A DNA stretch of 64,000 nt from contig CALDSK010000097.1 in the NCBI GenBank assembly GCA_937911865.1, positions 1-64,000 on the forward strand, in the 5' to 3' direction. Made by a program: the position numbers and the translations under genes. Of this stretch, positions 37,447 through 46,071 are shown one piece after another; position 1 is the first letter of the stretch, and every line of letters starts with the position of its first letter. This DNA comes from an uncultured Synechococcus sp. GTDB lineage: Bacteria > Cyanobacteriota > Cyanobacteriia > Phormidesmidales > Phormidesmidaceae. The notes under the pieces were generated by a model. The model was not told the origin of the DNA. It saw only the letters and a list, made by a program, of their open reading frames with translations, and searched no databases.

Positions 37447-39498
37447 TTAAAACTTGCCGCTAGCGAGCATGTCATCGACCTGCTGCACCGTTAGCGGCCG
37501 GCTAAACCAGTAGCCCTGTGCATAGTCACAGCCCATTTCATTGAGCACATTCATTTGCTCGGGCGTTTCGATGCCTTCCGCCAATACTTTGAAATTTAAC
37601 CCCTTTGCCAGGGCAATAATGGTAGATGCGATCGCCGCATCGCTCGGACTTTCGACCAGGTCTTTGACAAAAGAACGGTCAATTTTGATGGTGTCTAGCG
37701 GAAAATACTTCAACACACTCAGCGAGGAGTAGCCCGTCCCAAAGTCATCCATCGCAATCTGAATACCTGCCAAAGAGAACTTTTTGAGCACATCAATCGC
37801 CAGCTTGACGTCTTGCATGGCCGCACTTTCAGTTACTTCCAGCTCTAAGTAGCGAGCATCAAACCCCGTCGAGCGAATCACCTCCATCACCGAACGGAGT
37901 AAATTACTGCGATGAAACTGCTGGGCCGATAGGTTAACCGCCAAGCGCAAAGCCGGCAGGCCCGCCTTATGCCACTGACAGTATTGAGCGCAGGCCGTTC
38001 TCAATACCCACCGGCCAATCGGTTCAATCAGGCCAGTCTCTTCCGCAATCGAAATAAACTTGCCAGGTGCAATCATCCCCAGCGTGGGATGCTGCCATCG
38101 AATCAGGGCCTCCATACCAATCCACTGACCGCTGCGCAAATCAACTTGAGGCTGATAGCACAAAAATAATTCCTGGTTATCTAGGGCTTTGCGCAGGTCG
38201 GTTTCCAAATTTAGCTGCGTACGTGCATTGGCGTTAATTTCTTCAAAATACACCTGGTAATTATTCCGGCCCTTAGCCTTAGCCTGGTACATCGCGGCAT
38301 CGGCGTTGCAAAGCAGCGTTTGCTCGTCGTCCCCGTCGTAGGGCGCTAGCGCAATACCCAGGCTAGCAGTCACATACAGATCTTCCCCCTGCACGTGAAA
38401 AGGCGCAGACAGTCGCTGTAAAATGCGCTCAGCAATATTCGTAATCTGTTCTGGCGATCGCAAATCGCTCAGCAGCAGCGTAAATTCATCCCCACCCCAC
38501 CGAGCGACCACGTCATAGCCTCGCAAGCAGCCTCTTAAGCGCGCCGCCACCTGCTTCAGCAAGCAGTCTCCTGCGGCATGCCCCAGGGTGTCGTTGATAT
38601 TTTTGAACCGGTCAAGATCTAAAAAAGCAACGCCTAGCATGACGTCTTTTTCTTTGGAAATCGCAATCGAGCGAGTGAGCTGCTGATTGAATAGCAAGCG
38701 GTCGGGCAGCTGTGTCAGCTGATCGCGGGCGCTACAGCTGCGAAAGAGTCTTTCTACGCGCGATCGCTGCACTGCTAAATACATTTGAGCGCCCGCCATT
38801 TCAACGCAGCGCACGTCAACGTCAGACCATAAAGGCACGTCCACAGACCGCATTAATACCAGCACACCTATACAGTCCTGGTCTAGATAGTCTTCTTTAG
38901 CAGTAGCGCTTATCTGCTGCTGGTGGCATAAGGGTAGTAACAGCAGATGGCGGCGTCCCTCAAAACCAAACATTGCCAGCAGTTCAGGCGGCCAGCTATC
39001 AGCAGCATATACCCGCCCGCCCGATAGCTGAAAATAGCCTTCTGCAACTAGCACCGACAGCTGCGACTGCAGGTCGCTGGCCTGAGAGCTCCACAGCGTT
39101 TCTGCCAAAGACGTTTCGGGAATAGCCAAATGCTCCCACAGCGCCCTACCGCTGCCAACAGAAGGCGGCTGCCCCTCTCCCCACTGGTATATCGGTGAGG
39201 CGATCATCGGCTCAGACCAAAACAGCTGTAGCGTGCTACAGCCTAGTGTCTCACCCATTGCCGCTAGGACTTTTTTCCATAGATTAGGCGTATCTATCGG
39301 GCATTGCAGCAGGCAGCTCATTCGGTGAAACAAATTTTCTGCCGGAGACCCCGCCAAAGCAGCCGCAAACGCACTGGCCAGGGGCTCAGCCAGAGAGTCG
39401 TTCAGGGTGTCATTTAGAGAGTCGCTGGGGGCAGCAGACACTTTATTTAGTTGAGGCTCGCTGTCTTCATGCGCTCCTGTCGGCGGAAAATAAGTCAC
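37447..39498 (-). CDS. GAF-GGDEF-EAL cyclic-di-GMP signalling protein
   Basis: A 683-residue cytoplasmic regulator. An N-terminal GAF-like sensor (about 60-245, with DYLDQDCIGVLVLMRSVDVPLW) is followed by a diguanylate-cyclase domain with VARWGGDEFTLLLSDL near 330-345 (intact GGDEF) and a phosphodiesterase domain with MEALIRWQHPTLGMIAP near 445-461 (intact EAL), DDFGTGYSSLSVLKYFPLDTI and the late EGIETPEQMNVL. Both catalytic halves look active, so net output depends on the sensor. Start is GTG. In cyanobacteria such proteins tune motility and aggregation; the pilus cluster elsewhere in the window is a possible target, by inference. Confidence 0.93.
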   Translation of the reverse strand: MTYFPPTGAHEDSEPQLNKVSAAPSDSLNDTLNDSLAEPLASAFAAALAGSPAENLFHRMSCLLQCPIDTPNLWKKVLAAMGETLGCSTLQLFWSEPMIASPIYQWGEGQPPSVGSGRALWEHLAIPETSLAETLWSSQASDLQSQLSVLVAEGYFQLSGGRVYAADSWPPELLAMFGFEGRRHLLLLPLCHQQQISATAKEDYLDQDCIGVLVLMRSVDVPLWSDVDVRCVEMAGAQMYLAVQRSRVERLFRSCSARDQLTQLPDRLLFNQQLTRSIAISKEKDVMLGVAFLDLDRFKNINDTLGHAAGDCLLKQVAARLRGCLRGYDVVARWGGDEFTLLLSDLRSPEQITNIAERILQRLSAPFHVQGEDLYVTASLGIALAPYDGDDEQTLLCNADAAMYQAKAKGRNNYQVYFEEINANARTQLNLETDLRKALDNQELFLCYQPQVDLRSGQWIGMEALIRWQHPTLGMIAPGKFISIAEETGLIEPIGRWVLRTACAQYCQWHKAGLPALRLAVNLSAQQFHRSNLLRSVMEVIRSTGFDARYLELEVTESAAMQDVKLAIDVLKKFSLAGIQIAMDDFGTGYSSLSVLKYFPLDTIKIDRSFVKDLVESPSDAAIASTIIALAKGLNFKVLAEGIETPEQMNVLNEMGCDYAQGYWFSRPLTVQQVDDMLASGKF

Positions 39499-39576
39499 CC
39501 TAAAAGTGCCAAAAAGATTGTGGTGCCCTAAATGTTCCCGAAAATAGAGACTTACATAAAGTTAGAACAATATTTA

Positions 39577-40980
39577 TCAATCTTTAGGCTGACGCCCCTC
39601 AAAACGAAGGCTGCCCTTCACCTGCTCGGCAGTCGCAGGTCGGGTTGGCCGCTCGGCCAGCTGATCGGCCGAGCGTAGAATGTAGCGCTCGCCGTCAAAC
39701 ACCAGCACAGGACGCGACGACGCTGACGCCAGACCTTCTAGCGGAAGCGCCGGGGTGCTAGACAATTCACGTTCAGATAAAGCATCTAAGACGATCCGCT
39801 CTTCCGTAGAGAGCGATCGCCCAGACTCTGCCAATGGGGCCAACGGTGCTAGGGTTCTGGCAACTTCTGACTGCTCCTCTAAAGACTGAGTCGAAGACAC
39901 TAGGCCCCCTAAGCCATTGATTAAATTGCGAATCTGCTCACGAACAGCCGGGTCTCCAGTGATTTCATCCACATCCGCCATAACTTTCTGAGCACTCGAT
40001 AGGGCATCGCGAGCCGACTCTAGCGTCTGCTGAAGCAGCACCAGGTTAACGGGTGTATTCAGCGAAGAGGTAATCGCCTGTAAATCTTCAGAGGCGGCCG
40101 CCGCGTTAGCGACCACCACTTCCAAATTACCTACGAGCTCACCGCTCTGAAACGTAGGGCCTAGCGAATCTGCCACCCCGCGCAGCTGCAAGCTAGCCGC
40201 CTGCACATTGTCCAAAGCGGTTACTAAAGTCCCTCGATTATCACCAATCAAACCGTTGATCTCGGCGGCTGTCAGCGAAAACTGCTGAGCCGTTACCGCA
40301 ATCTGATCAGCAGCATTTGCAGCTGACTCTACCGCGACTTGAGCCGAGCCGGATAGCGGCAGAATCTCTTCGCGTGCCTGCCTGGTCAGCAGGGTCGCTT
40401 CTTGAGCTAGCTGACCAGCATCCGCAGAGGTTTCCGAGACCGTAGCTAAAACGTCCTTTAGCTCAGCGAGTAGCTCTGGATCGGCAAATAGCTGGGTTAG
40501 CTCTGTCGCCGAACGCAGTAGCGCTTCGTAGCTAGGCCCCATCTCACCCGCTAGCCTATCGCCATCACACAAAATCAAGCTGCTATCACAGCCTCTGCCT
40601 GTAGGGCTCAACTCTTCAGCCCCAGCGGCGAGCTCTTCTAGGGGCGTAATTTCAATAGACATTTCGCCAATCAGACCAGATTCCACCGTTTCAACGGTGA
40701 CCTGATTTGGCATCTTCAACGCCTTTGCCGTGATTTCTAACCCGACATCTACCGAGTTCGACAGCGGCGTAATCGACATCACGCGACCGACAGAAACCCC
40801 GCGATACATCACTGGCGTCCCAATCTGAACACCCATAATGTCTTCAAATTCTGCAATCAGTTCGTAGGGACGACTGGCTGGGTTAAAGCCTCTTAGCCAC
40901 AGCACCAACCCTCCAAACAAACCGATCCCTAATAAGATTAGTAGCCCGACAGACCCTTCTCGAATTGTTCGTGCCCGCAT
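39577..40980 (-). CDS. MCE-family lipid-transport protein (MlaD/TGD2-like)
   Basis: A 467-residue membrane-anchored protein. The start MRARTIREGSVGLLILLGIG gives one N-terminal span (about 10-30), then an MCE domain (YELIAEFEDIMGVQIGTPVMYRGVSVGRV near 38-66) with ITPLSNSVDVGLEI, and a long helical region of about 280 residues rich in Ala/Gln/Ser coiled-coil heptads. MCE proteins form hexameric rings carrying lipids across the periplasm; in cyanobacteria and chloroplasts this is the TGD-like pathway. The partner ATPase gene precedes it on the same strand; the TGD1-like permease is not in the window. Confidence 0.85.
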   Translation of the reverse strand: MRARTIREGSVGLLILLGIGLFGGLVLWLRGFNPASRPYELIAEFEDIMGVQIGTPVMYRGVSVGRVMSITPLSNSVDVGLEITAKALKMPNQVTVETVESGLIGEMSIEITPLEELAAGAEELSPTGRGCDSSLILCDGDRLAGEMGPSYEALLRSATELTQLFADPELLAELKDVLATVSETSADAGQLAQEATLLTRQAREEILPLSGSAQVAVESAANAADQIAVTAQQFSLTAAEINGLIGDNRGTLVTALDNVQAASLQLRGVADSLGPTFQSGELVGNLEVVVANAAAASEDLQAITSSLNTPVNLVLLQQTLESARDALSSAQKVMADVDEITGDPAVREQIRNLINGLGGLVSSTQSLEEQSEVARTLAPLAPLAESGRSLSTEERIVLDALSERELSSTPALPLEGLASASSRPVLVFDGERYILRSADQLAERPTRPATAEQVKGSLRFEGRQPKD

Positions 40981-41070
40981 GAGTTTTCTAGAGGTTGATG
41001 ATAAAAATACGGCTTGTTCTGATTCTGTTTCCCAGAACGACTCTTTCCAAAAGCTATCTACTTACCAGAA

Positions 41071-41895
41071 CTATCCACCCACATGAATAGGGCCATGGAC
41101 CTCAGCGCTAAAGAATTGACGGACAAACGGATTATCTGTCTGGTCAACTTCGTTGATTCCACCCATCCACTGTACCTGTCCGGCGTGAAGGAAAATCACG
41201 CGATCTGCCGTCCGGCGAATAGTGCTTTCCTGGTGCGTCACAATCAGATAGGCCTGACAGGCCTGCTCCTGATGGATTTCTCTGATGAGATCTTCAATCA
41301 CAGTAGACGCAATCGGATCTAAGCCTGCTGTCGGCTCATCGTACAGCAAAAGTCCCGACTGGTCGCTAGTATCGTGCGGATTAGACATCACAGCTCTAGC
41401 GAAGCTTACGCGCTTACGCATACCACCCGAAAGCTCAGCAGGATACCGATCGGCAACATCTGGCAAGCCAACCACTGCCAGCGCTCTATTCACTAGCTGA
41501 CGAATTTCTTGGCGAGCAAGTCGCGAGTGCTGATAGAGCAAAAACCCAACATTCTCGGCGACTGTCAGCGAGTCAAACAGGGCAGCCTGCTGAAAAACCA
41601 TGCCCACACTAATCGGATCGGGGGCATCTTCGATCAGGCCAATCCGCTTTCTTCCTGCGATCCAAATTTCGCCCGTGTCAGGCCCTAGCAAACCGGCAAT
41701 GATGCGTAGAATAGTTGACTTACCGGTACCAGACGGCCCAATTACGGCAACGGCTTCACCTGGATATAGGGTCAAATCAATATTTTTTAGGACATGATTG
41801 TCACCAAACTGTTTAGAAATACCTCTGAGCGCCACTAAAGGCTCTGACTTGTTACAGCCATCGTCAGCCGGGATAGAAACGGTTGGGTTCGACAT
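41071..41895 (-). CDS. ABC transporter ATPase of MCE/Mla type
   Basis: An ATPase of about 274 residues. Walker A IGPSGTGKSTILRIIAGL, ABC signature LSGGMRKRVSFARAV, Walker B LLYDEPTAGLDPIAS and the H-loop VTHQESTIRRTADRV are intact; the DPI after the Walker B and the LSGGMRKR form are typical of MlaF/TGD3. It follows the order ATPase then MCE protein with a gap of 90 bp. ATG 41895 is preferred to GTG 41937. It powers a lipid importer or exporter, probably for the thylakoid or outer membrane. Confidence 0.9.
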   Translation of the reverse strand: MSNPTVSIPADDGCNKSEPLVALRGISKQFGDNHVLKNIDLTLYPGEAVAVIGPSGTGKSTILRIIAGLLGPDTGEIWIAGRKRIGLIEDAPDPISVGMVFQQAALFDSLTVAENVGFLLYQHSRLARQEIRQLVNRALAVVGLPDVADRYPAELSGGMRKRVSFARAVMSNPHDTSDQSGLLLYDEPTAGLDPIASTVIEDLIREIHQEQACQAYLIVTHQESTIRRTADRVIFLHAGQVQWMGGINEVDQTDNPFVRQFFSAEVHGPIHVGG

Positions 41896-42309
41896 AGAGT
41901 GCTTTACTACAGAGCTAGGTCTCAAATTGCTAGGCACATATTAACTTCTCTCAATACCTAAAAAGATACCCAACCAGAAATGTCTGAAGAGAAAGTGCAC
42001 ATGAGCAGGCTGGCTCTGATTATCTCTACCTAACCTGTCTTCTGCCTAACCCAGGATATCTTGCTTACATTGCACCTATAAACGACAAGTGAGCAGCAAT
42101 CTTCCGTGATGAGATCGCGCCGTGACGAGATCACCGTAACAAGATCACCGTGACAAGATCACACTGTGCTGAGATCACGCCGTGCTGAGATCACATCGCG
42201 GTGAGATCACATCGCGGTGAGAGTTCGTATCATATCGTTGGTCCTTTTTGCTGTATAACCCTAGTGCAACATGATTCGCACATGATCCCGCCAGCCCTTT
42301 GCACTCGCC
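41896..42309. other. Intergenic region upstream of yvcK and the Mla ATPase
   Basis: Divergent promoter region of 414 bp. Its main content is a 120-bp minisatellite listed separately; the rest shows nothing gene-like. Confidence 0.4.
42105..42227. repeat. Minisatellite of about eight imperfect 14- to 17-bp units
   Basis: The core GAGATCAC (variants AAGATCAC, GAGATCGC) recurs about every 14-17 bp from 42111 to 42218, joined by CGTG, CGTGCT or CGCGGT spacers. The last two units are identical over 16 bp. It lies 80-200 bp upstream of yvcK. It is not a CRISPR array: units are short and there are no unique spacers. Confidence 0.8.
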
Positions 42310-43638
42310 ATGCGCCCAACTCGTAAACAGCTTTATGCCAAGCCTCGGCGCTTAATGCGGTGGCTTAAGCCCGGTCTATTCGTAAAGCGCTGGCTCTTTT
42401 TAAGCACAATCGGTATCGTTGCTATTGGCCTTGGCATCATGGTGTGGCTGAAGCTAACACCTGTGTTTTATACCGTAAGGTTTGTTGGCAATCTGCTCAA
42501 TCTCATTACTCGACTGGTGCCAAACTATGTCAGTGGACCACTAGCAGTTGGCGGCGGACTGCTACTGCTGGTATGGGGACAGACTCGGACGCTAGGGGCA
42601 ATCGTTGAAGTATTGCTGCCTGCTAATGGTGAGGATAATTTGTGGGATGCGATCGCCACCCACAGACGCCTGAACCGAGGCCCGCGCATTGTAGTCATTG
42701 GCGGTGGGACCGGGCTCTCTACCCTGCTACGCGGACTCAAACACTACAGCGGCAACATTACGGCGATTGTGACGGTGGCCGATGATGGGGGCTCGTCAGG
42801 GCGGCTGCGACGAGAGATGGGTGGCATACCGCCGGGTGATATTCGTAACTGCCTAACAGCGCTAGCCGACGAAGAAAAGCTGCTAACAGAACTGTTTCAA
42901 TACCGATTTGAAGCGGGCACTGGGCTGAGCGGCCACAGCTTCGGCAATTTGTTTCTTTCTGCAATGAATGAAATTACCGGAGACTGGGAGCAGGCGATCG
43001 CAGCAAGCTCTCAAGTTCTAGCCATTCGAGGTCGCGTACTGCCCTCTACCCTAAGTGATGTCAGCCTGTGGGCCAACCTTAGCGATGGCCGGCACATTAA
43101 GGGCGAATCAAACATTACTAAAGCCGGCGGCAATATTGACGAGATTGGCTGCTTTCCTGAAGCGCCCCCAGCACTGCCACAGGCCATTGAGGCTATCGAG
43201 AACGCAGACTATATCATTGTGGGGCCGGGCAGCCTGTACACCAGCATTATTCCAAACCTGTTAGTGCCAGAGATTGTAAAGGCGATCGCCGATCGTCACG
43301 TACCTCGCATTTATATTTGCAACATTATGAGTGAACCGGGCGAAACTCAGGGCTACACAGTCTCTAAGCACATTGAAGCGATCGATAGAGCCTGCGGACA
43401 GTATCTGTTTGACGCGGTACTCGTACAGAAGCGATTGCCGTCAGAAGAAGCGATTGATCGCTATCTAAAAGAAGGTTCAACTCCCGTTATTTTGGACCGT
43501 AAAGCCGTCATTGATTCGGGGCGGCGGATTGTAATCGCAAACGTAATGAGCGAGAGCAATACGACGGTACGGCACGATCCAAAGCGGCTGGCCAAAGTAT
43601 TGGTGAAGTGGTACGAGCGCACGAGAGGGGCCTGGTAG
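42310..43638 (+). CDS. yvcK: YvcK/CofD-like family protein (gluconeogenesis factor)
   Basis: A 442-residue protein. Two N-terminal hydrophobic segments (about 30-52 and 72-90), absent from Bacillus YvcK, anchor the cyanobacterial form. The YvcK core begins near 122: [58 protein letters not shown] [12 protein letters not shown], and [15 protein letters not shown] near 308. YvcK binds UDP-sugars and is needed for growth on gluconeogenic carbon and for cell shape. A CofD-like catalytic role is not supported by neighbours, since no F420 genes are present. Confidence 0.9.
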   Translation: MRPTRKQLYAKPRRLMRWLKPGLFVKRWLFLSTIGIVAIGLGIMVWLKLTPVFYTVRFVGNLLNLITRLVPNYVSGPLAVGGGLLLLVWGQTRTLGAIVEVLLPANGEDNLWDAIATHRRLNRGPRIVVIGGGTGLSTLLRGLKHYSGNITAIVTVADDGGSSGRLRREMGGIPPGDIRNCLTALADEEKLLTELFQYRFEAGTGLSGHSFGNLFLSAMNEITGDWEQAIAASSQVLAIRGRVLPSTLSDVSLWANLSDGRHIKGESNITKAGGNIDEIGCFPEAPPALPQAIEAIENADYIIVGPGSLYTSIIPNLLVPEIVKAIADRHVPRIYICNIMSEPGETQGYTVSKHIEAIDRACGQYLFDAVLVQKRLPSEEAIDRYLKEGSTPVILDRKAVIDSGRRIVIANVMSESNTTVRHDPKRLAKVLVKWYERTRGAW

Positions 43639-43746
43639 TAGGCGCACGGCAAATGAAACACAACAAAAGAAACAAGACAAAAGAAACACGGCAAGAGAAA
43701 CACTCTAGAAAAAACAGGCAAACGACCCCAGCCTTTGCCAAGTTTT

Positions 43747-43798
43747 TTATCAAGGCTTCTATCAAAACGTCTATCAAAGCTTCTATCAAAGCTTTTGA
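43747..43798. repeat. TCTATCAAA-based tandem repeat
   Basis: TCTATCAAAGCT occurs with small changes four times at about 12-bp spacing (ATCAAGGCT, TCTATCAAAACG, TCTATCAAAGCT, TCTATCAAAGCT). It touches the 3' end of the small membrane-protein gene on the minus strand, where AAGCTTTTGAGAG marks the boundary. Confidence 0.7.
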
Positions 43799-44040
43799 GA
43801 GCGCTGCAAGAACTTTTGGTTGACCCAACTCGATAGCCCACTTATAAGTGCGCCCGCCATCAGAATACCGATCGACGGCATAATGACCGGGTCCCACAGG
43901 CTGTACCAGAGGTCAAATCCAAGATTTACGTCAGCGGCACGACCAATTAGGGCGATCGCAAACCAAGCAAAGCAAAATAGAACAAAAAACAGATTGAACA
44001 TTAATAACGTGTTCAATCCGCCGAGCAGACGATCTTTCAT
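43786..44040 (-). CDS. Small membrane protein, conserved-looking
   Basis: An 84-residue protein with two hydrophobic segments (about 10-34, LLMFNLFFVLFCFAWFAIAL; and 50-70, VIMPSIGILMAGALISGL) joined by GRAADVNLGFDLWYSLWDP. The start MKDRLLGGLN follows the ATG directly. No family is certain. It is separated from the gene before it by 250 bp with two stem-loops, so it probably has its own promoter. Confidence 0.65.
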   Translation of the reverse strand: MKDRLLGGLNTLLMFNLFFVLFCFAWFAIALIGRAADVNLGFDLWYSLWDPVIMPSIGILMAGALISGLSSWVNQKFLQRSQKL

Positions 44041-44200
44041 GGCTTAAAAGAATTAGCTTTGGCTTCATTAAATCACGTCGTTTTGGCGCTTGTCATTTTG
44101 ACGCCTAAACTGGCCCTTAAGAAAAGGCGTCAATTTACTTAACATGCCGCTCAATATGCCGAAAGCTGCCAAAGCCGGTCTCAAGGAACCCTTTCACGAA

Positions 44201-44278
44201 AGATGGCCGCTTTCTCGGAGAAAACAGCCATCTAGGATTTTATTCATGATAGGTTTGGGGCCTTTTCTTCAAAAGGCC
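44201..44278 (-). terminator. Two stem-loops between small minus-strand genes
   Basis: AGATGGC (44201-44207) pairs with GCCATCT (44227-44233) with an inner TTTCTC/AGAAA extension, and GGCCTTTT (44259-44266) pairs with AAAAGGCC (44271-44278) over a CTTC loop. They lie just past the end of the 64-residue gene and could end its transcript. T-runs after them are short. Confidence 0.45.
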
Positions 44279-44290
44279 TGTTAACGAAAG

Positions 44291-44485
44291 CTATACAGCT
44301 TTTGCCGCGTCGATTTCAGCAGCCATCAGATTATCAGGATCAACGTAGTGACACACCGCATCATCGACGCAGATTAAAGCCCAGCCAGACTTGTCAATTT
44401 CGACAAAGGTATAGTCTGCGTCCTGTACAAAGAATCCTTTATGGTTACGCGTTTCTGGCTTGATCGCAACAGTTTTAAGGTTCAT
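44291..44485 (-). CDS. Small hypothetical protein
   Basis: A 64-residue acidic soluble protein with AGGAG in a good ribosome-binding position before the ATG. It reads MNLKTVAIKPETRNHKGFFV, then ADYTFVEIDKSGWALICVDD and VCHYVDPDNLMAAEIDAAKA. The central part resembles a small beta-strand fold. Family not recognised. The gene looks real by its ribosome site and composition. Confidence 0.6.
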   Translation of the reverse strand: MNLKTVAIKPETRNHKGFFVQDADYTFVEIDKSGWALICVDDAVCHYVDPDNLMAAEIDAAKAV

Positions 44486-44895
44486 AATCAGCGACTCCTA
44501 AAAGTTTATAAGCTAGGTAGATGCATTGGGTTGAAGACTCTGTTTACTTCAGGCGTTAACACTTGAGCTAATGTCTCTCAGTTAACGGAAGAGTTAAGCA
44601 GGACTTATCAACCGCTTAAACTAAGCTTATCAGTCGAGATGGGGATCGCTCATTAAGTTATTTTCATGAACGTTACAGGGCGCTTTATGCCAACAACGGC
44701 AGGGATTCAAGTCTCTATAACGGACGTAAAACCCTCATTACAAAAGGTCTTTATACAAATGATGGGGATCACCCATCGGCAAAATCCCCATCATTTCTTC
44801 CTGAGTATTGTTTCGATAACTTAATCAAGTTTCGTGAAGCGGCTGAGAGGTCACAAAGCTTGAGAGAAGTCTAAAAGGCTTTCTACAAGAGGCTA
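44486..44895. other. Intergenic region with repeated GATGGGGATC motif and stem-loop
   Basis: 410 bp without a convincing ORF. GATGGGGATC occurs at about 44637 and 44761, and its complement completes a 13-bp perfect stem at 44757-44769 / 44784-44796 (14-base loop). The stem could be a terminator for the TPR gene that ends at 44896 on the minus strand; the recurring decamer may be a binding site. Confidence 0.45.
44757..44796 (-). terminator. 13-bp stem-loop downstream of the TPR gene
   Basis: AAATGATGGGGAT pairs perfectly with ATCCCCATCATTT, loop 14 bases. It lies 100 bp past the TPR stop on the minus strand. Few T residues follow on either strand, so its action is uncertain. Confidence 0.45.
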
Positions 44896-45315
44896 TCAAT
44901 CTTCAAACAGCCATTTCTGAATCCGCTTTACACTCTGCCAATCTGGCTTTCTTCGTAACCCTTCTTCAAAGTTTTCCTTAATCTCAGCTTTAAGCTCATC
45001 TACCGCGTACAGCATCTGAGAAACCATATCAACCTGCTCACGAACGCCACTTTTGCCGGTTTCTAGCATGGCAATGGCCAGGTTAGTACGGGCCTGAGGG
45101 TCCTTGGGCATAAGCTTTACCGCCCGCTGCGCTGCCTTAAAGGCGGCGTTCGGCTTATCAGCCAGTAAGTATAGCCACGACAGGCACGTCTGAGCCGCGC
45201 TGTTTTTGGGCGCTTTGGCGCAGATGTCTTTGAAGATAGGCAGTAGTGCTTCAGCAGATTCGCCCTCCTTGTAGCGAGCGATGCCTTCTTCAAACTGGTT
45301 TTCTAGGGTTTGCAT
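44896..45315 (-). CDS. Small TPR protein
   Basis: A 139-residue soluble protein with two to three TPR units ([59 protein letters not shown]) and a C-terminal helical tail with FEEGLRRKPDWQSVKRIQKW. It starts 21 bp after the A-type Fe-S carrier gene on the same strand and is probably co-transcribed. A chaperone or adaptor role is possible. Confidence 0.75.
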   Translation of the reverse strand: MQTLENQFEEGIARYKEGESAEALLPIFKDICAKAPKNSAAQTCLSWLYLLADKPNAAFKAAQRAVKLMPKDPQARTNLAIAMLETGKSGVREQVDMVSQMLYAVDELKAEIKENFEEGLRRKPDWQSVKRIQKWLFED

Positions 45316-45336
45316 AGATAGTTTTTATGTACCGAA

Positions 45337-45750
45337 TTATGTACCGAACGACTTACCGCAGCCACAGGTCTGATTAGCATTGGGGTTTGTAAACTGAAAA
45401 CCACCGCCAATCAGCGCATCGCTATAGTCAAGCATCAGACCGTACAGGTACAGCAGACTCTTGCGATCGCACACAACCTTAAAGCCATCGTAATCGTACA
45501 CTTCATCGTGCTCGCCGATGTTGTCAGGCTGCTCAAAATCCATCATGTAAGACATACCGGAACAGCCGCCTTGGCGCACGCCTACCCGCAGGCACAGATC
45601 GCCTTCTTGCTTGTCGCGCAGGGCAGTTACGTGAGCGAGGGCGGCTTCAGACATTAAAATACCGCGTTCAGTCCCAGCGGCAGCGGTGGGGTCTACCGAA
45701 GAACCAGCCACGTTTTGAGTGGGCTCAGCAGAGGAGACGGTTTGTGTCAT
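45337..45750 (-). CDS. A-type iron-sulfur cluster carrier (SufA/IscA/ErpA family)
   Basis: A 137-residue protein with a 30-residue polar N-terminal extension and a standard HesB/IscA domain: [37 protein letters not shown] with Cys63, and [10 protein letters not shown] with Cys129 and Cys131. These three cysteines hold a [2Fe-2S] or [4Fe-4S] cluster for delivery to apoproteins. Which of SufA, IscA or ErpA it is cannot be decided; no suf operon is present. The TPR gene follows 21 bp later. Confidence 0.9.
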   Translation of the reverse strand: MTQTVSSAEPTQNVAGSSVDPTAAAGTERGILMSEAALAHVTALRDKQEGDLCLRVGVRQGGCSGMSYMMDFEQPDNIGEHDEVYDYDGFKVVCDRKSLLYLYGLMLDYSDALIGGGFQFTNPNANQTCGCGKSFGT

Positions 45751-46071
45751 AAGAGGTCACCAATGAAGGGATTAAGGTAGGTTGATTAAGTGGTTTTAGT
45801 TTAACGCATCCGTTCTAGATGGTTTTAGTAGAGAATGTGACGTTGAACCAGCACATTGCAAGCACGATTTTTCAAGCAAAACGCTTAAAGCGCTGGGCTT
45901 TAAGCCTAACGAGCACAACTCTAAGCACACTCTGAGCACAATTCTGAGCACAATATATTTAAGTAAGTTGTTACCTGGCACTTGTGACTGAACTCGATAG
46001 AATTGAACATCTACTACAGCTAGTTTCTGTTTACAGCGATCGCTCCGACCCCTGACGAAGATTCTCACCTC
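45751..46071. other. Intergenic region with short repeats
   Basis: 321 bp holding the repeat listed next and the promoters for the divergent genes. A 105-codon minus-strand frame covers part of it but starts inside the next gene and is treated as spurious. Confidence 0.35.
45910..45957. repeat. Four imperfect copies of a GAGCACAA unit
   Basis: CGAGCACAACT, CTAAGCACACT, CTGAGCACAATT and CTGAGCACAATA follow one another at 11-12 bp. The repeat is purine/pyrimidine mixed and has no dyad symmetry. Confidence 0.6.

Noticed and set aside
42105..42227. CRISPR-like array
   Set aside because: Units are 14-17 bp with 4-8 bp joins, and there are no cas genes or unique spacers of about 30-40 bp.
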